From Verrucomicrobiota bacterium (lineage in GTDB: Bacteria > Verrucomicrobiota > Verrucomicrobiia > Opitutales > Seribacteraceae), in contig JACNJI010000394.1 in NCBI GenBank assembly GCA_014382645.1, positions 1 through 15,343 of the forward strand: a stretch of DNA of 15,343 nt, in the 5' to 3' direction. Made by a program: the position numbers and the translations under genes. The notes under the pieces were generated by a model that worked only from the letters and a program-made list of their open reading frames with translations, had not been told where the DNA came from and ran no database searches. This document shows positions 6,224 to 13,779 of this stretch, one piece after another (position 1 is the first letter of the stretch; the number at the start of each line of letters is the position of its first letter).

Positions 6224-8440
6224 TTATTTCGCAATTAATTCCAAACGGCAATCATAGGGAAGATTTATATCTCTGTAGACTGTTCCGTTATGGGTTATCG
6301 ACCCTGGCGTTTCAGAATTTCTGGCAAAGGTTACCTCGAATTCAGATTGGGGAGGAATAACGTCATCCGAATCCCAAATTGCCATGTACCCAGTTGCATC
6401 GGTTGCGTCAGATAGATAATATCTGGCCCCGACATATATGTGGTCTGCGTAATTGTGATCGTTTGTTTTCATAGGCCAGCCCCCGAAAGTAGAAAGCCCA
6501 TATTTAGTTTTCATCAATTGAGCCACAACATTTGTTTGGCCTGAAAATACAGAACCAGAAGGTAAGGCAAGTAACCCCTCCGTATAACTGACATGCGGTC
6601 CAAGTGAATTATTGCTGATTGATTCATACATGTGACTTGATCTCCATTCCCCTTGGGGTGATGTTGGAAAATCAAACGGCCTGGGAATCTTGTTCCAGTT
6701 GGCTGAATTATTCGGAACGTCTGAATCCAAAAGGATATCCCCGGGGTTTATATTGCCATTTTGGGTAAAACTAAACGGAACGGTCATATAATCTGATTCC
6801 GCACCAGGCGTAGCCTTTACAAACCCCCAAGTATACCTTGAGTCAGGAGACCCTCCTGAGGCCGGCTTCAATACCGTACCGTTTTGTTTTATAGTAATGT
6901 GCATGAGCTCATTATCCAAATGCCCCCAGTTATTAAGACTAACCAAAGAATGCCTTTTGAACTTCAGCCTGATCTTTATTCCCTTGAATGCTTTATTCTG
7001 AAGTTTCGCGGTTAAGGGAGCTTCTTTATGAAAGCCATTAAATTTATATTGAATCGTATTCCATTTTTGAGCGACTAATTGGGAACTCCATGTAGCAGCC
7101 GTCATTCCATACCCCGCAAAACCCAAGTCCGTATAATTTGTTGTCGCCGCTTCAGGGTCTGAGCTACTTAACGAGCCCATGGAATTGCCCTGAAAGGAGC
7201 CTAATACAATTGTTCCGGAAGGCGCATAGGCGAGAGACACCGCCAGATCCGTAAACGTGATCCAAGAAGTCGAGTTGGCGTCGTAGAACTTGGGCACACC
7301 CGACACAGTGCGGAAATAGCGCCAACCCTGAAGGTCATTAAGGTACAACCACGGAAAAAACTCCTTCTTCGTCCACATCCACTTGAGGTCGGGATGGTAC
7401 AACCAGGTCGCATCCACCCCAGAGTCCACGGGATAAAGCCAGCCCAAGTTTTCATGATAAATCCAGTTCGAACCGGAATCAAAAAAGTTGCCGAGCCATG
7501 AACTCTGCTTCCATCCCGAGGAAGCGTCGGTCGAGGCATCCGCTCGGACGTACGCTCCGAGAGCGGAAGAAGAACTTGAGGACGAACTCGGCGAGTAATT
7601 TCCATCGGGGAGTTTCGAAATGGGGAACTTGTAGTCGGTTGAAGTCAACAGAGCGACGACTGCCGGATCGGTAGACTCTAGCATGGATCGAGTATAGGGT
7701 TTCCACTCGCCCGTAAAATCGTCATGAACACGCCCGGACCAATCCTGTCCACCGAGATAAGTAGTGGTCGCCCAGTAAACGTATTCGGTAATCTGGGTTC
7801 CGTAGTCGGCCGTGTCATCGTAATAGGAATACCACGCGTTTAAAGGATACGAAGAAGGGATTGTTTGAAAGTGTCCTCCACGAGCCGTATCCATGGCCAA
7901 GGCGATACTGCTTCCTACTTTTTCACCCCATACGGCGGGAAAGGCTTCATCCCAGCCTTTGTCGGTAACCAGATGCAAGACCTCCTCGAGGGTGGCATCT
8001 CGGTCACTTCCGTTGCTACCATTCTCGAAAATCTCCATGGCAAAAAGATTTTGGGCTCGAGTAATGGAATTTTCGAATGCCTCGAATGCGCTTTGCTTGC
8101 TTTCCTGTTCTTGCTCGGAAGCAAAAAGAACCATTGTAGCTATTTGGGCATTGGAACTTCCTTTCAACGCCGCCAGTACTTCGGACTGGTCAATGTTTCC
8201 GTCTTCGTCGTTATCCAAATATTCGGCCAATACGTTTGCCGTATGGAGAGTCTTTGCCTCGGAGACTCCGGAAGTGGCAAGCACGCGAAGACCAAAGACC
8301 TCTACGCATTTGTCGAAGACCGTTTTGCTCGCCTGAATATCGGAAGGGAAAGATGCTGAGAGTTGAATGGCAGCAGCAAAGGATTTGAGTAATCCTAGAG
8401 CCAACCAGCAGGTTACAAGGAGAAGAGGACGTAATGACAT
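6224..8440 (-). CDS. Secreted EF-hand protein with aromatic module and unknown C-terminal region
   Basis: A 738-residue secreted protein of unknown function. A signal peptide (about 1-23, ending FAAA) leads into an N-terminal region of about 250 residues. This contains a textbook EF-hand loop, D76-N-D-E-D-G-N-I-D-Q-S-E87, with acidic ligands at loop positions 1, 3, 5 and 12 and Gly at 6. It is followed by a motif LEEVLHLVTDKGW (151-163) and a conserved-looking AMDTARGGHF (182-191). A Ser run (283-292) is the linker to the Trp-rich module at about 308-398, which is shared with the YHYH protein. Residues about 410-738 match nothing I know; they are rich in Asn, Ser, Thr and aromatics, as in secreted beta-rich domains. 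The 3' half of the gene (about 6224-7150) is more AT-rich than the 5' half, suggesting a mosaic. It lies 26 bp downstream of the Tm-1-like gene on the same strand. Confidence 0.88.
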   Translation of the reverse strand: MSLRPLLLVTCWLALGLLKSFAAAIQLSASFPSDIQASKTVFDKCVEVFGLRVLATSGVSEAKTLHTANVLAEYLDNDEDGNIDQSEVLAALKGSSNAQIATMVLFASEQEQESKQSAFEAFENSITRAQNLFAMEIFENGSNGSDRDATLEEVLHLVTDKGWDEAFPAVWGEKVGSSIALAMDTARGGHFQTIPSSYPLNAWYSYYDDTADYGTQITEYVYWATTTYLGGQDWSGRVHDDFTGEWKPYTRSMLESTDPAVVALLTSTDYKFPISKLPDGNYSPSSSSSSSSALGAYVRADASTDASSGWKQSSWLGNFFDSGSNWIYHENLGWLYPVDSGVDATWLYHPDLKWMWTKKEFFPWLYLNDLQGWRYFRTVSGVPKFYDANSTSWITFTDLAVSLAYAPSGTIVLGSFQGNSMGSLSSSDPEAATTNYTDLGFAGYGMTAATWSSQLVAQKWNTIQYKFNGFHKEAPLTAKLQNKAFKGIKIRLKFKRHSLVSLNNWGHLDNELMHITIKQNGTVLKPASGGSPDSRYTWGFVKATPGAESDYMTVPFSFTQNGNINPGDILLDSDVPNNSANWNKIPRPFDFPTSPQGEWRSSHMYESISNNSLGPHVSYTEGLLALPSGSVFSGQTNVVAQLMKTKYGLSTFGGWPMKTNDHNYADHIYVGARYYLSDATDATGYMAIWDSDDVIPPQSEFEVTFARNSETPGSITHNGTVYRDINLPYDCRLELIAK
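7247..7516 (-). repeat. Aromatic (W/Y-rich) secreted module, copy 2
   Basis: This segment encodes residues about 309-398 of the EF-hand protein, after a poly-Ser linker. The order of landmarks is the same as in copy 1: SGWKQSSW, NWIYHENLGWLYPV, DATWLYHP, WMWTKKE, FFPWLYLNDLQGW and FYDANSTSW. The blocks SGWKQSSW, LGWLYPVD and DATWLYHP are identical in the two copies. Here the module is internal rather than N-terminal, so it behaves as a movable domain. Confidence 0.85.
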
Positions 8441-8466
8441 GACATTTAATTGGAGTGAACAGTTGA

Positions 8467-9693
8467 TCAGACGCTTTTCGTGGTTTCAACTTGTAAAAAA
8501 GCAAGCAAGGTTTCCACAGCTATGCGGGAGAATTCGGGATCATTGACGGTAGCGGGAATTTCTTGAAGATCTATGTCCTTGCGAAGGTTAGACTTTATGG
8601 CAGCGAAGAGGGCTTGATCGGCGGCGGGATCGTGAAAGGGTTGGCCGGGAGCGGAAATGATGCTGATCGCTTTGGTGGGGAGCAGGACCGCTACGGGACC
8701 GGCGGAAAGGTTCGCCTTCTCCGCAAGGATGCGACCGAGATCGGAGCATTCCTCGGGAGTTGTTCGCATGAGAGTGACTTGTGGGTTGTGCTCGTAAAAG
8801 AGACGGCCTGAGAATTTTCCCGGGATGGTGTCGCGTGGACCAAAATTCACCATGTCGAGACATCCCGGAGCTATCACGGCAGGCACACCGTTTCTTGCCG
8901 CCGCCTCCAAACGAGTAGGCCCGGCGCCAAGAATGCCACCGACAAGTTCATCGGCCCACTCGGTGGTCGTGAGATCGAGCACACCTGAAACGAGTCCGGT
9001 CTCGATGAGGCTCTCCATGGCGCGACCGCCGGCTCCCGTGGCGTGAAAGACGAGCACCTCGTAACCGGATTCCTCAAGGATGTTCTTTGCATGATTCACG
9101 CATTCGGTGGTGTTTCCGAACATGCTAGCCGCGATGATCGGCTTATCATCGGCTGAAGGAACTTGCGTTTCCACCATCCCGCAAATGGCTCCTGCGGCAT
9201 TGGCGAAGATGGCACGTGACACTCGATTAAGGCCAGCGACATCGACCACACTCGGCATCATGACCACATCCTTCACACCAACGTAGGACGGCACGTTCTC
9301 ACTGGCCGCGAGGGTAGACACCATCAGCTTGGGGAAGCCTATGGGCAAGGCCCGCATGGCGGCAGTGCCGATGGCAGTTCCCCCTCCTCCACCGAGAGAA
9401 ACGATACCGTGAATCTTCTTTTCGGCTGCCAGCTTGGCGATGACTATAGCGGCGCCTTCCGACATGACCTTGACTGCTTCGCCTCGATCACGACGGTCAA
9501 CGAACGCAGCAAGGTCAGTTCCCGTTGCGGCTACCAATTCCTCGCGAGAAACGTCCGGAGCAATGCTTGGAGAATCGAGGGAACCAGCGTCGACCAACAA
9601 CACCTCGTGCCCACGCTTGCGAATAAGGTCGGCGACGTAGGCATGCTCCTCGCCCTTGGTGTCGAAGGTTCCGAGGACTGCAATGGTAGACAT
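8467..9693 (-). CDS. Tm-1-like ATP-binding domain protein (UPF0261)
   Basis: A 408-residue protein of the UPF0261 family, homologous to the N-terminal half of the tomato resistance protein Tm-1. The family binds ATP; its bacterial role is unknown, with a metabolic function generally assumed. Diagnostic stretches are IAVLGTFDTKGEEHAYVADL (4-23), the glycine loop SLGGGGGTAIGT (99-110), PSVVDVAGLN (147-156), MFGNTTECV (191-199), HATGAGGRAMESL (217-229), APGCLDMVNFG (275-285) and LLPTKAISI. Length is normal for a stand-alone member. The ATG at 9691-9693 lies 4 bp after the stop of the TIM-barrel gene, so the two are surely co-translated. No signal peptide is present, so it is cytosolic. Confidence 0.94.
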   Translation of the reverse strand: MSTIAVLGTFDTKGEEHAYVADLIRKRGHEVLLVDAGSLDSPSIAPDVSREELVAATGTDLAAFVDRRDRGEAVKVMSEGAAIVIAKLAAEKKIHGIVSLGGGGGTAIGTAAMRALPIGFPKLMVSTLAASENVPSYVGVKDVVMMPSVVDVAGLNRVSRAIFANAAGAICGMVETQVPSADDKPIIAASMFGNTTECVNHAKNILEESGYEVLVFHATGAGGRAMESLIETGLVSGVLDLTTTEWADELVGGILGAGPTRLEAAARNGVPAVIAPGCLDMVNFGPRDTIPGKFSGRLFYEHNPQVTLMRTTPEECSDLGRILAEKANLSAGPVAVLLPTKAISIISAPGQPFHDPAADQALFAAIKSNLRKDIDLQEIPATVNDPEFSRIAVETLLAFLQVETTKSV

Positions 9694-9697
9694 GCGA

Positions 9698-10543
9698 TCA
9701 ATCCCTCTCGGGAAGCTCGATCTCGCAAAAGGCCTTTACCTGAGAAGTTAGGGCCGTCTCCGTTGGGAGACGCTCCATCGAACTCGCTCCATAGAAACCG
9801 TCGACGCCCCGGCAGTTCCTCAGGACGTAACCCGCGTCCTCAGGCATGGAAATTGGGCCGCCGTGGCAAATCACCAAGACGTCGTCGCGAACAGACTTGG
9901 CGGCATCGGCAATGGCCTGCACTTCCCGCACGGCGTCATCCAGAGTCATGGCAGTCTCGGCCCCGATGGAACCGCCGGTGGTCAGGCCCATATGAGCCAC
10001 GATGATATCGGCGCCTGCCTCGGTCATTCGTTTCGATTCCTCCACGTTAAAGACATAAGGAGTTGTCAGTAGGTCGAGATCGCGTGCCGCCCGTATCAAG
10101 TCCACTTCCAAAACGTACCCCATCCCGGTTTCCTCCAAGTTCACGCGCATCTTCCCGTCGAAGAGTCCGACCGTCGGAAAATTCTGGATCCCGGCGAAGC
10201 CCATGTCCTTGAGCTGTCGTAGGAAGGGATCGCGAAGCATGAAGGGGTCGGTACCGTTCACGCCGGCGAGAACGGGCGTATGCGTCACGGCGGTAAGCAC
10301 CTCGCGAGCCATGTCCACGACCACCTCGTTGGCATTGCCATAGGCCATAAGCCCGGAAAGAGAACCACGACCAGCCATGCGATAACGGCCCGAGTTGTAG
10401 ATAACGATGAGGTCCACGCCTCCGGCCTCCTCACATTTGGCTGAAATCCCGGTGCCGGCGCCTCCACCCACGATTGGCTTACCCGAGGCGACCTTGGAGC
10501 GAAGGCGTTGGAGAATGGCTAACCGGGTATCGTTTGTAGACAT
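9698..10543 (-). CDS. TIM-barrel protein, phosphoenolpyruvate hydrolase-like family
   Basis: A 281-residue protein of the family annotated as 'phosphoenolpyruvate hydrolase' or 'TIM-barrel signal transduction protein', homologous to the C-terminal half of plant Tm-1. Visible motifs are [20 protein letters not shown] (26-45), YNSGRYRM (49-56), GTDPF (97-101), [16 protein letters not shown] (115-130), AHMGLTTGG (183-191), CHGGP (226-230) and [12 protein letters not shown] (249-260). These are typical strand-end loops of a PEP/phosphoglycolate-type barrel. The hydrolase name is inherited annotation and the true substrate is uncertain. It is cytosolic. It stands immediately upstream of the Tm-1-like gene (4 bp), a pairing widely seen in bacteria, and 28 bp after the TolR/ExbD-like gene. 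No clear Shine-Dalgarno precedes the ATG. Confidence 0.93.
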   Translation of the reverse strand: MSTNDTRLAILQRLRSKVASGKPIVGGGAGTGISAKCEEAGGVDLIVIYNSGRYRMAGRGSLSGLMAYGNANEVVVDMAREVLTAVTHTPVLAGVNGTDPFMLRDPFLRQLKDMGFAGIQNFPTVGLFDGKMRVNLEETGMGYVLEVDLIRAARDLDLLTTPYVFNVEESKRMTEAGADIIVAHMGLTTGGSIGAETAMTLDDAVREVQAIADAAKSVRDDVLVICHGGPISMPEDAGYVLRNCRGVDGFYGASSMERLPTETALTSQVKAFCEIELPERD

Positions 10544-10571
10544 TGGCTCGATGAAGGGGAACGGGGAAAAA

Positions 10572-10994
10572 TCAGCCGCCTTTTCCGTCGAGGCTAAGCT
10601 TAGTCAAATTGCGAGATTTAAGCATGTCCACGACATCAATAATTTTCTGGTAAGGAAGATTTTTATCCCCGCGAATATGCACTACGGGCTGGTCCAGTGG
10701 TGGGGCCTCGGCGATTTCGTCAAGCAAAGCCTCAAGGCGCTCCTTGGTAACGTCGTCCTCGCCCCATTGGTAAACGCCATTCGCGTCTATGGTTATTGTT
10801 TTGTCCTCGAGCTGCTTCTTGGGTTGCTGTTCGGAGGTACTTTGGTCTGGCAGTTCTATGCGATTATATTGCTCGATCACAGGGGTTGTAATCATGAAGA
10901 TTATGAGCAGGGCAAAAGCCAGATCGATAAGCGGTGTGACGTTTAGGTCGGAAATGGACTCGAGCTTTTTCTTCTGTTTGAAATCTCGTGCCAT
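10572..10994 (-). CDS. ExbD/TolR family biopolymer transport protein
   Basis: A 140-residue inner-membrane protein, the ExbD/TolR-type partner of a proton-driven TolQ/ExbB motor. A basic cytoplasmic N-terminus (ARDFKQKKK) precedes [20 protein letters not shown], a single transmembrane helix at about 19-42. This carries the conserved proton-path aspartate D24. The rest is periplasmic: a polar linker, then the family fold with [17 protein letters not shown] and [20 protein letters not shown]. Length is normal. It follows the TolQ/ExbB-like gene by 64 bp and precedes the TIM-barrel gene by 28 bp. No TonB or TolA is visible in the window, so assignment to the Ton or the Tol system is left open. 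Confidence 0.95.
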   Translation of the reverse strand: MARDFKQKKKLESISDLNVTPLIDLAFALLIIFMITTPVIEQYNRIELPDQSTSEQQPKKQLEDKTITIDANGVYQWGEDDVTKERLEALLDEIAEAPPLDQPVVHIRGDKNLPYQKIIDVVDMLKSRNLTKLSLDGKGG

Positions 10995-11058
10995 GATAAA
11001 CTTTAAGAATTAGCTGATCGGGAATTTCTCAGGACTTAGACAGAAGCTAAAGAAAAGC

Positions 11059-11757
11059 TTAATTTGCGGAATCAAGCTCAATGCGGTCGGCCACCAGACT
11101 TGCAAAATTCTCCAGACGTGTGATCTCGCTCCGGGTCGAACTAAGCAGGGAGTTGTATATGAAGACGGTGGGGATCGCGACCAAAAGAGCGGCCACGGTA
11201 GTGAGCAAGGCCCCGGATACGCCGGGAGCCAATTGGTCGATCGTAGCCCCGCCCTTTCCCATGGAACCGAAGGCATCCATCACCCCCCAAACGGTACCGA
11301 GAAGACCAAGAAAGGGAGCTCCCGAGACAATAGTTGCAAGATAGATCATCTTGTCCTCATATCTATCGGTGAGTTCCGAAAGAGTGCGACGGAGAGCGTT
11401 TTCGACTTGGCTCATGCGAGCCGAATGGCTTTTGGCACCACTCTTCTCGTGCTTACGGTAAGCCTCCATGGCTCGAGACACCAAGCGAAGGAATGGCCCT
11501 CCCTCCCCTTTGAACAAGGCGTCGTCATAGTGCATGAGGCTAGGCAGTTCGTGAATTTTCTTTTCGTGACGGGCATTGAACTGCTTCAGCTTCCGCAGGT
11601 CGGAATACTTCGAATATATAAGCGACCAAGCATAGATGCTGAGACCGAAAAGTGCGAAGATGACGCACTTGCCGGCCAAATTGGAATTCCAAAAATAGTC
11701 GAAGACATTTGCATCCGCGAGGAAGGAAAATTCGTAGGTGAACAAATTCTTTAGCAT
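11059..11757 (-). CDS. MotA/TolQ/ExbB proton channel family protein
   Basis: A 232-residue inner-membrane protein with three predicted helices at about 28-48, 136-160 and 178-202. A cytoplasmic loop lies between helices 1 and 2 (ENALRRTLSELTDRYEDKM close to helix 2). The family signature GAPFLGLLGTVWGVMDAF (146-163) and helix 3 GALLTTVAALLVAIPT (182-197) contain the conserved Thr residues that line the proton path with the Asp of ExbD/TolR. It is the promoter-proximal gene of the minus-strand group tolQ-like, tolR-like, TIM-barrel, Tm-1-like. It starts at an ATG without a visible Shine-Dalgarno, downstream of an AT-rich divergent region shared with the sugar kinase gene. Confidence 0.95.
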   Translation of the reverse strand: MLKNLFTYEFSFLADANVFDYFWNSNLAGKCVIFALFGLSIYAWSLIYSKYSDLRKLKQFNARHEKKIHELPSLMHYDDALFKGEGGPFLRLVSRAMEAYRKHEKSGAKSHSARMSQVENALRRTLSELTDRYEDKMIYLATIVSGAPFLGLLGTVWGVMDAFGSMGKGGATIDQLAPGVSGALLTTVAALLVAIPTVFIYNSLLSSTRSEITRLENFASLVADRIELDSAN

Positions 11758-11848
11758 GGCGTTAAGTTTGCGTAAAAATAGACCAAAGACATCAACGATT
11801 GTTCAATAAGGTAAATGAGAGAGTGCAATGAAAAAGAACAGTAATCAC

Positions 11849-11876
11849 AATATAGTGGCTTTCAGACAACTTTGAA
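11849..11876 (-). promoter_or_regulatory. Candidate sigma70-type promoter for the tolQ/exbB-like gene
   Basis: Read on the minus strand, TTCAAA (11871-11876, 4/6 to the -35 consensus) and TATATT (11849-11854, 5/6 to the -10 consensus) are separated by 16 bases. Transcription would start near 11842 and leave a leader of about 85 bases. The region is AT-rich and matches such as this arise easily by chance, so this is only a candidate. Confidence 0.3.
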
Positions 11877-11916
11877 AATGGTTTTTCGTAGAGATTTCCG
11901 AGACAAAAAAAGATAC

Positions 11917-11936
11917 GTTAATACTGATTAATTAAC
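11917..11936. promoter_or_regulatory. Inverted repeat in the divergent tolQ-like / PfkB intergenic region
   Basis: GTTAAT (11917-11922) and ATTAAC (11931-11936) form 6-base arms around 8 bases, and the right arm overlaps a TTAATTAA palindrome. It lies about 60 bp before the likely kinase ATG and could be an operator or part of the promoter. The composition is low complexity, so confidence is low. Confidence 0.2.
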
Positions 11937-11997
11937 TCGGAGTCCAATCGCTTTAAGTTTGCGAAGAAAGGCTTTCGCGTACTATTTATTTGGCGAA

Positions 11998-13119
11998 ATG
12001 GAAAACGCTGAAGAAACGCTCAAGGAAGCGGAAGAAAGAACCTTCACTCTAACTGGACACAAAGCCTTGGTGGGTCTTGACGGCTTCGTCGACAAGATAG
12101 TTACGCCCGTCAACCAACGGCATGGCATGGGGGAAAACTTCGATCCCATCGAGACCATATCCGATCTCGGATCTCGAATCACCGCGGCCGCAGGCAAGAG
12201 CACCAACATCGAACTGTTTTCCCGATTCGACAAACTCGGCGGCAACGGCCCCATCATGGCAAACTCCTTGCTCTCTCTTGGATTGCCCACCCGATACGTC
12301 GGGGCGCTTGGCCGATCCGAACCTCATCCAGTGTTTAAGGATTTCGCAGAAAAAACGGAAGCCATCACCTTGGCCGATCCGGGGATCACCACAGCCTTGG
12401 AATTCAAAGACGGCAAAGTGATGTTCGGTGACATGAAGAGCCTCGACGACGTCGATTATTCGCGAATCCTCGAAGTTTGTGGAGAAGGTAAGTTCATCGA
12501 CATGCTCGCCCGAGCAAACTTGGTCGCAATGGTCAACTGGACGATGATTCCGAAGATGACGGCCACCCTCGTCGAAATCTTAGAGAAAATAATGCCCAGC
12601 TTGCCTCCTCTGGACACTCGACAGTTTTTCTTTGATCTTGCCGATCCCGCCAAGCGTTCGCAGGAAGACATTTTAGAGGCGATGAGAGTTTTTGCTCGTT
12701 ATCAGGCGCACGCCGAAGTCACCTTGGGATTGAACTTCAACGAAGCCATCCAAGTCTCGCAAGTTCTGGGATTGAATCCGCAAGACGACGATTCCGCGGG
12801 TTTACGGCAAATGGCACAGGATATTCGCAATGAACTGGAACTGGCCTGTGTAGTCGTCCATCCGGTGAGTTCCGCCGCCTGCGCCACAAAGAAAGACAGT
12901 TGGTGGGCGCCGGGACCTTTTACTCCTAATCCCAAAATTACGACCGGGGCGGGCGATCACTTCAACGCCGGGTTCTGCGCGGCTCGATTGTGCGGATTCT
13001 CGCCAAGAAGTTGCCTTACGCTCGCCAGTTGCACCTCCGGGTACTATGTTCGGACTGCACAAAGCCCGTCCTCCTCACAGGTGGTGGGTTTCCTACGAGA
13101 ACTTACACAAGAATCATGA
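11998..13119 (+). CDS. PfkB-family carbohydrate kinase
   Basis: A ribokinase-type sugar (or nucleoside) kinase of 373 residues. The frame is open back to a TTG at 11959, but the added 13 residues (RRKAFAYYLFGE) do not look like the family. I therefore choose the ATG at 11998, which starts MENAEETLKEAEER. In that numbering, VGLDGFVDKIV (25-35) is strand 1 with its acidic substrate residue. GGNGP (81-85) is the di-Gly substrate region, FFDLADP lies in the middle, and TTGAGDHFNAGF (315-326) is PfkB signature 2 with catalytic D320 and the GAGD anion hole. The member is longer than classical ribokinase (about 310), and the substrate cannot be told. Its TGA overlaps the thymidylate kinase ATG (ATGA, 13116-13119), implying translational coupling. 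Confidence 0.92.
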   Translation: MENAEETLKEAEERTFTLTGHKALVGLDGFVDKIVTPVNQRHGMGENFDPIETISDLGSRITAAAGKSTNIELFSRFDKLGGNGPIMANSLLSLGLPTRYVGALGRSEPHPVFKDFAEKTEAITLADPGITTALEFKDGKVMFGDMKSLDDVDYSRILEVCGEGKFIDMLARANLVAMVNWTMIPKMTATLVEILEKIMPSLPPLDTRQFFFDLADPAKRSQEDILEAMRVFARYQAHAEVTLGLNFNEAIQVSQVLGLNPQDDDSAGLRQMAQDIRNELELACVVVHPVSSAACATKKDSWWAPGPFTPNPKITTGAGDHFNAGFCAARLCGFSPRSCLTLASCTSGYYVRTAQSPSSSQVVGFLRELTQES

Positions 13120-13766
13120 GTCACGAAAAAGGAATTTTAATCTCCTTCGAGGGATCCGAAGGATGCGGCAAGTCTACCCAGATTCGTCGCATCGCCGATC
13201 GTCTGGAGGACATCGATCACCGCGAGGTGGTAGTAACGCGCGAACCCGGAGGCACACTTATCGGCGAGGATATTCGCCACCTTCTCATGCATGCGGAGGA
13301 AGCTCAGGCCATGTTCCCCGAGACAGAACTTCTGCTCTTTGCCGCGAGCCGGGCTCAGCTGGTGAGGGAAGTCATTTTCCCTGCCGTCAAGGAAGGGAAA
13401 ATCGTCCTTTGCGACCGTTTTCTCGACTCCACAACAGTCTACCAAGGCGTAGCTCGACAAATTGCCGAGGACCCCGTGACTCAAATCAACAACTTCGCCG
13501 TCGGTGAAATCATTCCCGATCTCACCGTCATTCTGGATATTCCTCCGGAATTAGGTCTGGAGCGCATTCGGCATCGGGTGTCCGATATGCCTGACCGCAT
13601 GGAGCAGGAAAACGTCGAGTTCTATGGTAAAGTGCGAGAAGGTTACCTCCACCTGGCTCGTTCCCTTCCTGAACGCTTCTTCGTAATAGACGGCGAGCTC
13701 GACCCCGACGATATCGAACTTGAGATTTGGAATGAGATGCACGCCCGCTTCTTTGCCGAAGATTAG
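13116..13766 (+). CDS. tmk: Thymidylate kinase (dTMP kinase)
   Basis: Phosphorylates dTMP to dTDP with ATP in the dTTP pathway; cytosolic. The 216-residue product has the P-loop FEGSEGCGKST (11-21), TREPGGT (41-47), and the dTMP-site stretch LLFAASRAQL (73-82). It also has the DR(F/Y) motif CDRFLDST (99-106), VYQG (108-111), and a LID region RIRHRVSDMPDRMEQE (150-165). The frame is open to an ATG at 12990, which would add 42 unrelated residues inside the kinase gene. The ATG at 13116 gives the normal length and forms an ATGA overlap with the upstream stop. The next gene, a DNA polymerase III delta'-like gene, starts 13 bp later, a classic bacterial neighbour pair (tmk-holB). Confidence 0.96.
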   Translation: MSHEKGILISFEGSEGCGKSTQIRRIADRLEDIDHREVVVTREPGGTLIGEDIRHLLMHAEEAQAMFPETELLLFAASRAQLVREVIFPAVKEGKIVLCDRFLDSTTVYQGVARQIAEDPVTQINNFAVGEIIPDLTVILDIPPELGLERIRHRVSDMPDRMEQENVEFYGKVREGYLHLARSLPERFFVIDGELDPDDIELEIWNEMHARFFAED

Positions 13767-13779
13767 TAGTCACTGAATA

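Noticed and set aside
6215..6240. AT-rich inverted repeat TAATT...AATTA over the two abutting stop codons as a terminator
   Set aside because: Only five A/T pairs, no GC-rich stem and no clear U-tract; not a credible intrinsic terminator.
7970..7990. Possible HExxH zinc peptidase site in the EF-hand protein
   Set aside because: The motif is LEEVLHLV (151-158); the required HExxH is absent, so no peptidase claim is made.
9409..10005. Plus-strand open frame across the Tm-1-like/TIM-barrel junction
   Set aside because: Both overlapping minus-strand genes match known families over full length; the antisense product is Arg/Pro-rich noise.
11045..11061. AAGCT...AGCTT hairpin between the TolQ- and TolR-like genes
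   Set aside because: The 5 bp arms are too short to support an RNA element or terminator.
12990..13115. 42-residue N-terminal extension of thymidylate kinase
   Set aside because: It lies in another frame of the PfkB gene, encodes nothing family-like, and the ATG at 13116 gives the standard length and an ATGA overlap.
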